Assembly (NCBI GenBank): GCA_045639845.1
Contig: JAZUDW010000056.1
Span: forward strand, 1-44,944
Length of the DNA stretch: 44,944 nucleotides
Direction of reading: 5' to 3'
Source of the DNA: Colimorpha sp045639845
Lineage (GTDB): Bacteria; Bacteroidota; Bacteroidia; Bacteroidales; P3
This document shows, in pieces, positions 24,300 to 33,000 of this stretch. The notes below the pieces were generated by a model. The model saw nothing but the letters and a program-made list of their open reading frames with translations, had not been told where the DNA came from and ran no database searches. Position 1 is the first letter of the stretch. Each line of letters opens with the position of its first letter. A program made the position numbers and the translations under genes.

Positions 24300-27041
24300 T
24301 TGGATTGTAATAAAAGAAATATAAAATATTTATTTGCGGCCTGCGTTTGCCTCCTCTTTGCATCGCTATCTTATGCCCAAGATACCACCTCTTTGAGGGG
24401 GACGATGGTGCCGTCCAAATCCTTTGTCCAGAGCAGGCATCGTACCGATACTTCGCGTAGGGCTGCGGCCGACTCTGCCGCTTTGCGCTTAGGCAATGCG
24501 TCGGGCTTGGCACGGGTGCAAAACAAAGCTGGCGGTACCGATTCCGCTTCCAAAGCGGCCGATTCTAATCTTGTGAAGGGTTGCTTGCCCATCTCTCCCA
24601 ATGCCATCAAAGAGATAGTCCAATACAAGGCCAAGGATTCGGTGGCCATCAATCTCGATAACCGTAGGGCGTATCTCTATCATGAAGGCGATATCAACTA
24701 TCAGGGCATGGTGCTCAAGGCCGATGCCGTGACGGTGGATTTCGACGGGCAGACGCTTAGTGCCAGGGGTGTGGCCGACAGCAACGGCAAGTATGTTGGC
24801 CGTCCGTATTTCAAGCAGGGCGAAGATGAGTATAATGCTGATTCCATAGTGTTTAACTACAATACGCAGAAGGGTATCATCTCGGGTGTGGTGACGCAGG
24901 AGGGCGACGGTTTCCTTCACGGAAACAAGGTGAAGAAGGTGAACGACTCCGTAATGTATTTAAACAGTGGTATGTACACTACGTGTAACTATGCTCACCC
25001 TCATTTTGCCCTTAATTTTACTAAATCGAAGTTAATTACGGGTAACATGATAGTTACGGGTCCTGCCTACGTCACTATCAGAGATATTCCCACTCCTATC
25101 GCTCTTCCCTTTGCCTTCTTCCCTCTTTCCAAGGGAGTTACGTCGGGTATGATACTGCCTTCCTATGGCTGGCAGAATGGCCGTGGCTACTACCTTCGCG
25201 AGGGCGGCTATTATTGGTCTATCAACGACTATGCCGATTTGGCCTTGCTCGGCGAGATCTATACGAATCTGAGTTGGGCTGCCGAAGCCAAGTCGAACTA
25301 CAACCGCCGTTATAAGTACAAAGGTGGCTTCGATGTTAGATATGGTCGCACCAAAGAAGGCATTCGTGGCGATACGAATACGTACAATGTTTTTGGCGAC
25401 TTTAAGATTTCTTGGAACCATGAGCAGGATGCCAAAGCCAATCCCAACAGCCGCTTCAGTGCCAATGTGAACCTTCAGAGCCGAAACTACAGCAAGAATA
25501 CGACCATTAGAAACGACTATTTCAATAGTACTACCACGTCTTCAATCAGTTATACCGCGCAGCTCGGCACTGCTTTCAGCTTGGCTGCCTCGGCCCGTGA
25601 GGACTATAATGCGCAAACGGGCATTATGACTATCAAGCTGCCGTCGATTTCGCTCAACTCTACTACTTTCTATCCTTTCCGTAGAAAGCAGGCCAGTGGC
25701 TCTTATCGTTGGTATGAGAACATCAGTATGAGCTATGTTCTCAATGCCGACAATAATGTTTCGACTGTCGATTCCCTTATCTTGCAGCGTAGTATATTCG
25801 ATAAGATGCAATACGGCGTGCAACACAGCATTCCTATATCGAGCAGTGTGAAGGTGCTCCGTTTCTTTAATTGGAACAATAGTGTTCAGTACAATGAACG
25901 TTGGCATTGGTCAACCATCGAAAAGCATGTGGATGATGTTGGTTCTATGGTGATTGACACCATTCGCGGATTCAAAACGAATCGCAATTTCTCGTTCAAT
26001 AGCTCGCTGACAACCCGCATCTATGGTATGTTTAATTTCAAGTATGGTCCCGTGAGGGCTTTGCGTCATGTGATCAACCCATCCCTTTCTTTCTCCTATC
26101 ATCCCGACTTTGGATCGGAAGGTCTCGGCTATTGGAAGCAATATACTGATACTACGGGATATGTGCACCGCTATTCGATATTCGAACAGAGTCTTTATGG
26201 TGGCCCTGCCGATGGCAAGAGTGGCCGTTTGGCCTTCAGTGTGAGCAATCAGTTGGAGATGAAGGTGCGCCCCTTCCGCGATACTACCGATCAGTTGAAA
26301 AAGGTGACGCTTATCGAAAACTTGAATGCCTCTATGTTCTACGACATGGCCAAAGATTCATTGAACTGGTCGGATCTTTCCCTTTCTGGACGTACTACAT
26401 TGTTTAAAAACCTTGTTGTCAATTACTCTGGTTCCTTCATACCGTATGTGGTCGATACCTTGGGTAATAAGCACGATCAGCTTTTGATCAATACCGAGAA
26501 TCGACTCTTTCAGCGTAGTAATTCTACATGGAGTGCCCAGTTGTCGTGGAGTCTCAATAATAGAACCTTTAAGAAAACGGAGAAACGTGCCGCCTCCTCG
26601 GGCGATGCTATAACTCCCATAGTCCAAGGCCCTTACAACGCTTCGCCGCTTCTCTTCGTGGGGTCGTATGCTGATTTTTCAGTGCCTTGGAACCTGTCGT
26701 TTAGCTATACTTTCAATTATGTGAGTACCTATGTGGCTAAGCAGTACAACTTCGAGAACAATATCGTGCAGTCGCTCAGCCTCAGCGGTAGCTTCAGTCT
26801 CACCGATAAGTGGCGTTTCAACGTCTCTACTGGCTATGACTTTGTCAATCACGGAATGTCTTATACTTCTATAGATATCTACCGCGATCTGCATTGCTGG
26901 GAGATGCGCTTCAATTGGACGCCTTTCGGCTATTACAAGAGCTGGACTTTCCAGATAAATATCAAAGCCGATGCCCTCAAAGACGTGAAGTTCCACAAAG
27001 AGCATTCGTATCAAAACAATCAAGGGTACTACACTTATTAG
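24300..27041 (+). CDS. lptD: LPS-assembly outer-membrane protein LptD, TTG start
   Basis: 913 aa. A signal peptide (about 10-26, LFAACVCLLFASLSYAQD) is followed by a low-complexity Ser/Ala/Thr linker, an OstA/LptA-like beta-jellyroll (about 105-260: NRRAYLYHEGDINYQGMVLKA..., YNADSIVFNYNTQKG), then the LptD barrel (PFAFFPLSKGVTSGMILPSYGW through the C-terminus). It inserts LPS into the outer leaflet, completing the bridge begun by LptF/G. Within the frame a TAG at 24288-24290 precedes, and no ATG occurs before the signal peptide; TTG at 24300-24302, right after an eight-T run, is the only good start. A perfect terminator follows. Confidence 0.9.
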   Translation: MDCNKRNIKYLFAACVCLLFASLSYAQDTTSLRGTMVPSKSFVQSRHRTDTSRRAAADSAALRLGNASGLARVQNKAGGTDSASKAADSNLVKGCLPISPNAIKEIVQYKAKDSVAINLDNRRAYLYHEGDINYQGMVLKADAVTVDFDGQTLSARGVADSNGKYVGRPYFKQGEDEYNADSIVFNYNTQKGIISGVVTQEGDGFLHGNKVKKVNDSVMYLNSGMYTTCNYAHPHFALNFTKSKLITGNMIVTGPAYVTIRDIPTPIALPFAFFPLSKGVTSGMILPSYGWQNGRGYYLREGGYYWSINDYADLALLGEIYTNLSWAAEAKSNYNRRYKYKGGFDVRYGRTKEGIRGDTNTYNVFGDFKISWNHEQDAKANPNSRFSANVNLQSRNYSKNTTIRNDYFNSTTTSSISYTAQLGTAFSLAASAREDYNAQTGIMTIKLPSISLNSTTFYPFRRKQASGSYRWYENISMSYVLNADNNVSTVDSLILQRSIFDKMQYGVQHSIPISSSVKVLRFFNWNNSVQYNERWHWSTIEKHVDDVGSMVIDTIRGFKTNRNFSFNSSLTTRIYGMFNFKYGPVRALRHVINPSLSFSYHPDFGSEGLGYWKQYTDTTGYVHRYSIFEQSLYGGPADGKSGRLAFSVSNQLEMKVRPFRDTTDQLKKVTLIENLNASMFYDMAKDSLNWSDLSLSGRTTLFKNLVVNYSGSFIPYVVDTLGNKHDQLLINTENRLFQRSNSTWSAQLSWSLNNRTFKKTEKRAASSGDAITPIVQGPYNASPLLFVGSYADFSVPWNLSFSYTFNYVSTYVAKQYNFENNIVQSLSLSGSFSLTDKWRFNVSTGYDFVNHGMSYTSIDIYRDLHCWEMRFNWTPFGYYKSWTFQINIKADALKDVKFHKEHSYQNNQGYYTY

Positions 27042-27173
27042 TAGCCGTGATCATTTAGCGGTTGCTATTGGGTGGGAAATATCATTAGGGATTCCTGCGG
27101 TGGAGCTATTGTTTGTCTCAATTATCTCCCTTGTGGCGACCCGCTGGTGTGTTTTGTAAAATACATAGAATAA

Positions 27174-27216
27174 GGAGACTTAGTCCGCTTTCGCTAAAAC
27201 CAAGTCTCCTTTTTTT
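27174..27216 (+). terminator. Rho-independent terminator after lptD
   Basis: The stem GGAGACTT (27174-27181) / AAGTCTCC (27202-27209) is followed by a seven-T run. It lies 133 nt after the lptD stop, in the convergent lptD-pgi gap; the rest of this 275-nt gap holds no gene. Confidence 0.8.
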
Positions 27217-27316
27217 ATATTTAAGTTGATTCAGTAGTCTTCCTGTCAATCTTAATTGAGCGGGGGGTGTAATGCCTTAGAATAGTGGGATGACACCCTG
27301 GTTTGATGGGAATAGG

Positions 27317-28639
27317 CTATTCTACTTTCATGTTCTCGTAGCCAGGTTTGCCTAAGAGGGCAAACATATTCTTCTTATAAGCCTCTACACCAGGCTGGTC
27401 GAAGGGGTTCACATTTAGCATATAGCCACTAACGCCGCAAGCGAACTCAAAGAAATAGATCAACTGACCGAGCACTTCCTCGTTGATGTGAGGCAACTCG
27501 ATGCGGACGATAGGAACACCGCCATGGTTGTGGGCTATGATGGTGCCGAGCTCTGCATTGTGGTTGATCTCAGTGAGAGACTTGTTGATGAGGTAGTTGA
27601 TACCGTCGAGATTCTTTTCGTCGCTCGGAATGGCCACAGACTGGTTAGGCTCCTTGACAGAGACAACGGTTTCGAACATCAGTCGTTGTCCATCCTGAAC
27701 ATACTGCCCCATCGAATGGAGGTCGGTGGTGAAACTAAGACTATGGGGCAATATGCCCTTGCCGTCTTTGCCTTCGCTTTCGCCATATAGTTGCTTCCAC
27801 CATTCACTGATGTATTTCAAGTGCGGTTCGAAGTTGACAAGCATCTCAATATTGAAGCCTTTGCGATACAGCAGATTGCGGATGGCTGCATACTGAAGGG
27901 CGGGGTTCTCTTCGATATTGTCGCTCTTGCAGAGCTGTTCCATTTCGCGAGCACCACGCAGCAAAGCATCGATGTCGAAACCAGCCATGGCTATCGGTAC
28001 CAGTCCCACAGGGGTGAGCACCGAGAACCGTCCGCCTACATTGTCGGGGATGACATACATCTTGTAGCCTTCGTTGACGGCTATTTCGTGTAGTGCGCCC
28101 TTCTTTGCATCGGTGATAGCTATGATGCGCTTAGAAGCCTCGTCCTGGCCATATTTATTGATTATATGGTCTTTAATCATACGGAAAGCTACTGCAGGCT
28201 CTGTTGTTGTGCCCGATTTGGAGATCACGGCCAATGAATAGTCGTAGTTGTCCAAAAGCTTCATTAGTCGGCTGTAGTAATCTTCGCTGAGTGTGTGGCC
28301 TGCATAGATCACAAAAGGCTTCTTCCCGTTTTCGAGAGCCGCAAATTCCGATTGGAGGGCTTCGATAACAGCGCGTGCTCCCAGGTAGGAACCTCCGATA
28401 CCGATCACTACGAAAAGCTGGGATACGGGAGCCAGTCGTTCTACGTCATTCTTGATGCTTTCTACGATGGTTTGGTCGAATTCGCTTGGCAGGTTTCTCC
28501 ATCCCAGGAAGTCGTTGCCCAGGCCCGAGCCTTCCGTCAGTTTTTTCTTGGCGTTAATAACCTCTTGTTCTATCGTTTTGATCGCGTTGCTTTCGAGAAA
28601 TGAAAGCGCGCGATCCATGTGGATGTTGATTGCGTTCAT
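27317..28639 (-). CDS. pgi: Glucose-6-phosphate isomerase
   Basis: 440 aa, the short Gram-positive-like form usual in Bacteroidales. It interconverts glucose-6-phosphate and fructose-6-phosphate in glycolysis and gluconeogenesis. Landmarks: VVIGIGGSYLGARAVIEAL (about 73-91), the sugar-phosphate loop ISKSGTTTEPAVAFR, the PGI signature DNVGGRFSVLTPVGL, and the catalytic His in AHNHGGVPIVRIE. ATG at 28637-28639 (MNAINIHMDRA) is used; the frame is open for 32 more codons upstream without homology. It is monocistronic. Confidence 0.96.
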   Translation of the reverse strand: MNAINIHMDRALSFLESNAIKTIEQEVINAKKKLTEGSGLGNDFLGWRNLPSEFDQTIVESIKNDVERLAPVSQLFVVIGIGGSYLGARAVIEALQSEFAALENGKKPFVIYAGHTLSEDYYSRLMKLLDNYDYSLAVISKSGTTTEPAVAFRMIKDHIINKYGQDEASKRIIAITDAKKGALHEIAVNEGYKMYVIPDNVGGRFSVLTPVGLVPIAMAGFDIDALLRGAREMEQLCKSDNIEENPALQYAAIRNLLYRKGFNIEMLVNFEPHLKYISEWWKQLYGESEGKDGKGILPHSLSFTTDLHSMGQYVQDGQRLMFETVVSVKEPNQSVAIPSDEKNLDGINYLINKSLTEINHNAELGTIIAHNHGGVPIVRIELPHINEEVLGQLIYFFEFACGVSGYMLNVNPFDQPGVEAYKKNMFALLGKPGYENMKVE

Positions 28640-29155
28640 ATATTTGTTTTCTTTCTGTTTTCTATATAAATGAAGGCTGCTTTCTGTTGTCAGAGCCTGT
28701 CGCTTGTTTTCACTGGCTATAGGGCTTGCGGACAAGTATGATCGCAGTTGGAAGAAAATGATTGTAGAACAAACGGAAAAAGATCAAGAATATTGCACAA
28801 CCTGCTTTTTCTAGCGTTGAGTGCTACTGTCTGCCGGTGAGATGCCCTCCCCGATCTCCGTTTTTCAAAGTGCGAAACGGTTCAAAAGTTGTTGATAATT
28901 GTAGCATGATTTTTCTAAATAATGGAACAAAAACCCAATAGTTGCGTATAATATACTGTATTTTATTTGACTAATATTTTGAAAATAATCTTTGATTGGT
29001 CGACTTTGCGTGGTTTGTTAATTATGATTTAAAGTGCTTGGTTATCAATAGTATTTGGCTGTTTTTTGAGTTTTGATTGAATGTGAAGATGTCGGCGAAA
29101 AGCAGGTGGTGATAAAAAAAACAGAAAAAAAAACCTGTAGTTCAAAAAAAAGGTG
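28640..29155. other. Divergent intergenic region, pgi to ompA
   Basis: About 515 nt with no gene. The half near pgi has mixed composition. From about 28900 it is strongly AT-rich up to the ompA promoter. No clear TAnnTTTG element was found for pgi; a minus-strand TATTCTTG near 28774 is a near miss. Confidence 0.6.
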
Positions 29156-29164
29156 TACCTTTGC
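29156..29164 (+). promoter_or_regulatory. Promoter -7 element of the porin gene
   Basis: TACCTTTGC matches TAnnTTTGC exactly, in an A-rich context that suits strong expression. Leader about 50 nt, itself A-rich. Confidence 0.6.
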
Positions 29165-29220
29165 AAAGATATTTAGTCTAAAAAATAGAAAGAAAAACAA
29201 ACTATTAAAAGTATAATAAT

Positions 29221-30456
29221 ATGTTCAAAAGACTATTAAAAATTGGTATGCTCGCATGCGCTTTCACTTTTGCATGCAATGCTTATGCTCAGGACGGCAA
29301 AGGAAAGTACGACTTTCCTCGCTATGGTTTTTGGAGCAACTGGTCGCTTGGCGCTAATGTTGGTGCCGCTTGGCAGTCTGGTCTTAACTATGTTAGTGCT
29401 TTTCCTGCAACTCAGAACGCTAATGTAGGTGGCTGGGGTGTTGGCGCTAAACTTATTGCCAAAAAACAACTCAACTGGGATTGGACCCTCCGTACCACTC
29501 TTGGTGCTCCTATGCTCCCCGCTTTCAACAGTGGTAAAGATGGCTATTTGACCACCCTTCTCGGTTTCGAATATTCCATCCTCAACAGCTGCAATTGGAG
29601 TGCTGACCGCAAGGCTGACTTCTATGTATTCTTGGATGGTGGTCTTGCTTGGATGCTTGGCAATACCCAGGCTAACCGTCAGGACGGTAACTACGGTCTC
29701 AACGCTCTCTATGCTGACCTCGGTCTTGGTTACAGCTATGATCTCAGCGAGAAATCCACTATCTTCGCTGAAGCAAGTGCTGGTATCCACGCTGACGTTC
29801 CTGGTCTCACCAACAACAATCTCTACACTGGTCAGGTAAACGCTCTTCTCGCTCTTGGTTACATGTACAACTTCGGTCTTACCGCTGTTGACCGTGAACT
29901 CCAGGCTCAGAAGTCTCAGCTTACCCTCGACAACCTCGACAACCTCAGCAAACAGATCAACGATCTCGAAGTTCAGGTTAACAACTCTAAGAAAGCTGAG
30001 CAGAAACTCAACAACCAGATTGCTGACCTCGAGCAGCAGCTCCGCAATCGTCCTGTTGTAAACAATGGCAATGCTGACAGCCTCCAGGCTATCATCAACC
30101 AGATCAAGGACGATCAGCTCACTTTCTACGCTCTTCCTTTCTCTGTTCTTTATCCTGTTGACGTATGGAGAGTTCCTGCTGACCAGATGGAGAAAGTTAA
30201 AGCTTGCGCTCGCGTAATGAAAGACAACCCCAATGTTAAGTTCAACCTCGTTGGTTTCTGCGACATGTCTGGTTCCGACGACTACAACTGGAAACTTTCT
30301 CAGAAGCGTGCTGAAGAAGTTAAACGCATCCTCGTTGAAAAATACGGTATCGAAGCTGACCGCCTCTCCTGCGATTGGAAAGGTAAAACCATCGCCTTCG
30401 GTGACCTCAACTACAGCGTTAACCGTCGCACCTCCTTCTATCGCGTTATTGAATAG
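29221..30456 (+). CDS. Major OmpA-family porin (PorF/OmpA-like)
   Basis: 411 aa. Signal peptide about 1-23 (CNAYAQD). Residues about 30-220 are an eight-stranded OmpA-like barrel rich in Gly and aromatics. Residues about 225-275 form a coiled coil (LQAQKSQLTLDNLDNLSKQINDLEVQ, broken heptads). The C-terminus from about 305 is an OmpA peptidoglycan-binding domain (FNLVGFCDMSGSDDYNWKLSQKRAEEV). Codon use is strongly restricted (GCT, GGT, CTC, AAC dominate), unlike most genes here, which indicates very high expression. It has its own promoter and a tight terminator, so it is monocistronic. Confidence 0.92.
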   Translation: MFKRLLKIGMLACAFTFACNAYAQDGKGKYDFPRYGFWSNWSLGANVGAAWQSGLNYVSAFPATQNANVGGWGVGAKLIAKKQLNWDWTLRTTLGAPMLPAFNSGKDGYLTTLLGFEYSILNSCNWSADRKADFYVFLDGGLAWMLGNTQANRQDGNYGLNALYADLGLGYSYDLSEKSTIFAEASAGIHADVPGLTNNNLYTGQVNALLALGYMYNFGLTAVDRELQAQKSQLTLDNLDNLSKQINDLEVQVNNSKKAEQKLNNQIADLEQQLRNRPVVNNGNADSLQAIINQIKDDQLTFYALPFSVLYPVDVWRVPADQMEKVKACARVMKDNPNVKFNLVGFCDMSGSDDYNWKLSQKRAEEVKRILVEKYGIEADRLSCDWKGKTIAFGDLNYSVNRRTSFYRVIE

Positions 30457-30484
30457 TCTAAACGACATCTCAATACTAAAAAAA

Positions 30485-30511
30485 GGTGACCCAAACGGGT
30501 CACCTTTTTTT
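30485..30511 (+). terminator. Rho-independent terminator of the porin gene
   Basis: A perfect 8-bp stem GGTGACCC / GGGTCACC (30485-30492 / 30497-30504) with loop AAAC and a seven-T run, 28 nt after the stop. An A run precedes it, so it could act in both directions. Confidence 0.88.
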
Positions 30512-31396
30512 ATTTCCTTCCTTGAGTCTTGCCTTTGTGTGCAGTGGACTGTGGCATCTGCTTGCATCCATTGCATTCTTCCTTTTTACCCCTACCGATT
30601 GCTGCCGAAGTCTGTGTTCGGTCACTATGTTTTTCCATCCGTGTTATGAGGGTGAAGATGGGGCCTATGTGCCATCTTCCTGCATCGTGATTCCAGTGTT
30701 TCTCCACTCCCTATAGTGGAGGATCAGTGGAGAATCAGTGGAGAAACAGTGGAGAAAGGCGGGTGGAAGGCCGTGGCCCGAAGGTGTAGTGGCGGCAGGT
30801 TTGAGGTACTCTTCTTAGCATCATTTCCCGTGTCCGCTGCATCGAGGAAGAAGGCACTATAGAGGCTCTCGATAGATGAGGGGAATAGGTGTTGTACCTT
30901 CTGCAGAGATGGGCACTTTGTGTCTCTTGGGAAACAAACAAACTTCTCACAGAAGGGTAGGGTGGGGTTGAGATCGGTGCATATTCTCTCCCGATTACAC
31001 CGACGACACATGGTCGAAACAAAGACAAGATAGTAGGCTGCGGGTAGTGTTTAGGCCGATGGCTTCTTTGCCAGCATGATGGATTTTGGCACGCTTTATA
31101 AGTTGAATTGAACACCGCTGTTTGCATGGGGCATGAGTACGGCAAAATAGTAATAGGTTATTGGCCCGGAAGGATGCAGTGCTTCTCCATTGGCGTATTC
31201 CCTCCAGTGACCTAATGATGGGTTGCCTTGCGTTGTAGAGCTTTCATTCTATGGTGGTTGAGTGAGAATGCCCTTTTGTTGAACAGTAAGACTCTGCGTA
31301 ACGATACAGGATATCGTTCTCATTGCTTATCTTGACGATATAGGGTGGAAAGTGCTTTAGAGCGATGATGAATGTCGCGCTGATAGCCAGCTGGTG
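30512..31396. other. Gene-poor interval with an iteron-type repeat and possible ORF remnants
   Basis: No complete gene. Contents: a hairpin GAAGATGG / CCATCTTC at 30654-30679, copy 2 of the iteron element (30702-30755), and two minus-strand frames without start codons. The frame at 31244-31396 is open for 50 codons directly past the lptF/G stop and in the same frame. The frame ending at 31096 has about 50 open codons and ends G-V-Q-F-N-L, like an outer-membrane barrel end. Both may be decayed coding sequence or chance. Confidence 0.5.
30702..30755 (-). repeat. CTCCACT iteron element, copy 2
   Basis: This is the reverse-oriented copy of the element at 20351-20403. CTCCACT, a 6-nt spacer, then AGTGGAG, GATC-AGTGGAG, AATC-AGTGGAG and AAAC-AGTGGAG at exact 11-bp spacing. 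About 40 nt are identical between copies; the hairpin loop differs (CCCTAT here, CGCTTT in the other copy read on this strand), while both arms are kept. Confidence 0.85.
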
Positions 31397-32893
31397 CTAT
31401 TCCTGTACGGAGGCATCGTTGTCGGTTGGCAGTGGTTGATCGGGTACAGAGGGAACAGGAGCCTTGTTTTTGCGTAGTTTTTCGAAGTACTCCGATAGCT
31501 TAGCGAACCATTCTCCGAGTATAAGATTTCTGTCGGTGGTGGCCTGAAGGGTCAGCGCTATGCCTATGGGAAGCATCACAAAGCTGGAATACCACATGCC
31601 TATGGGGCCAATAACGCCGCCTCTCACGGCTTTTTCGGCGATCATGCCCACCACATAATAGAATACGAAAAATCCGACGCTGGCAACCAAAGGAAGGCCC
31701 AATCCGCCGCGTCGTACAATAGACCCGAAGGGTGCCCCTACAAGGAACAGCAGCAGACAGGCTATGGAGAGGGTGAATTTGCGGTGCAGTTCTATATAGT
31801 GGCGGTTGATGAACTCGTTGTCCGACTCTTCTATCTGGGCGTGCATGCTTATCATCTCGCGGCATTGGCGAGCCTCGCTCTGTGCACGGTTGAGGATAGA
31901 GTGTTGCAGGTTTGGCGATGCCTCTTTGAAGCTCTCTATTCCCGACCACCGAAGGGTGTCAACGATAGGGCCCTCTATGGCGTTGGGAGACTGGTAGGCC
32001 ACTCTTGAGCGTAGATGGTGTTCGATGCTTTGAGCGTAGTCGTTGAGCCTTTTCTCCTTGCTCTCGTCGAGCGAGGAAATCATCTCTCTCAGTTGATGGG
32101 TGTTCATCATGCGGTAGTTGCCTTCAAAGAAACTTTTATCGCTCTTGTTGAAAGCAAAGGAGGAGATGTCGAAAGCCATCACTTGTTGTTTGAACTGGAT
32201 GCGGGTGAGCGGTCGTGTGAACTGATTCTCGCCCACGGTATTCTCCGAATAGATGCATCCATCGTCGAGGGTGAAGAGCAAGTAACGTTGATCGGGACTG
32301 GTCTGCATCAGTCCCGAATTGGCCGTCACTATATTGATCTCGTTGGGCCCTTGGGTGTGGTCGTAGATAGTCACACCTTCCAGGGTGGCGCCGTCCGTTT
32401 TCCTTTTGTCGATATGGATCACGTAGCCCTCAATGTCGCTGTAGTATTCACCAGGGCGGATGTTCACGGCGGGTTTCTTGCGGGTCACATCGTAGAGTAT
32501 GGTACGGTATTGGAGCGTGGCCGCAGGCACTACGTTGTTGGCACAATAGTAGGCTATGCCAGTGAGCAAAACTACCACGATGCCCAAAGGTATCATGGCA
32601 CGGGTGAGCGAGATGCCGCCTGCTTTCATGGCCACCAACTCGTATTTCTCGCCGAAGTTGCCCATGGTCATGATGCTGGCAAACAGCACTGCTATGGGCA
32701 GCGCCATGGGGACAAAGGTGGCCGAAGCGTAAAACATCAGTTCGGCTATGATGCTGAAATCAATACCCTTGCCTACCATATCGTCCACGTATTTCCACAC
32801 GAACTGCATCAGTAGCACAAACTCCGCTATGGCGAAGGTGAGCACCAATGGTCCGAGGAAGGACCGTAATATCAATCGGTCTAATTTCTTCAA
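31397..32893 (-). CDS. LptF/LptG-family LPS export permease, TTG start
   Basis: 498 aa. YjgP/YjgQ family: three N-terminal helices (about 10-35, 48-75, 98-120), a large periplasmic beta-jellyroll (about 135-370) and three C-terminal helices (about 375-395, 405-425, 430-455). With LptB ATPase and its partner it extracts LPS from the inner membrane and passes it to the periplasmic bridge that ends at LptD. It is longer than the E. coli proteins (about 360 aa) because of an inserted helical stretch around 265-340. Family proteins begin M-K-x-L-D-x-x-I-L, matched here from the TTG at 32891-32893; an in-frame TAA lies five codons upstream and the next ATG is at codon 30, inside the first helix. 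Confidence 0.9.
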   Translation of the reverse strand: MKKLDRLILRSFLGPLVLTFAIAEFVLLMQFVWKYVDDMVGKGIDFSIIAELMFYASATFVPMALPIAVLFASIMTMGNFGEKYELVAMKAGGISLTRAMIPLGIVVVLLTGIAYYCANNVVPAATLQYRTILYDVTRKKPAVNIRPGEYYSDIEGYVIHIDKRKTDGATLEGVTIYDHTQGPNEINIVTANSGLMQTSPDQRYLLFTLDDGCIYSENTVGENQFTRPLTRIQFKQQVMAFDISSFAFNKSDKSFFEGNYRMMNTHQLREMISSLDESKEKRLNDYAQSIEHHLRSRVAYQSPNAIEGPIVDTLRWSGIESFKEASPNLQHSILNRAQSEARQCREMISMHAQIEESDNEFINRHYIELHRKFTLSIACLLLFLVGAPFGSIVRRGGLGLPLVASVGFFVFYYVVGMIAEKAVRGGVIGPIGMWYSSFVMLPIGIALTLQATTDRNLILGEWFAKLSEYFEKLRKNKAPVPSVPDQPLPTDNDASVQE

Positions 32894-32924
32894 GGCAAGA
32901 GTCTTTTATGACGTCCGATAAACA

Positions 32925-32964
32925 TATCTATGGCACTAGGACGAGTGCCTAAATGCCATAGATA
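32925..32964. repeat. Inverted repeat between rseP and the LPS permease gene
   Basis: TATCTATGGCA (32925-32935) and TGCCATAGATA (32954-32964) form a perfect 11-bp stem. A competing 6-bp stem GGCACT / AGTGCC (32932-32937 / 32944-32949) overlaps the left arm, so two folds exclude each other. No T run follows on either strand, so it is not a standard terminator. Confidence 0.6.
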
Positions 32965-33000
32965 CAGATACTTCTATTGTGTAGCTTCGGTTGTTTCGTA

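Noticed and set aside
29236..30576. 446-codon minus-strand ORF opposite the porin gene
   Set aside because: It is an antisense shadow due to strong codon bias in the porin gene; it runs through the terminator hairpin.
30735..31145. Minus-strand ORF of 136 codons after the porin gene
   Set aside because: It is Pro/Ser/Arg/Cys-rich without a fold, and its end is formed by the iteron repeat, whose 11-bp unit reads as S-P-L-x-L-H in several unrelated frames.
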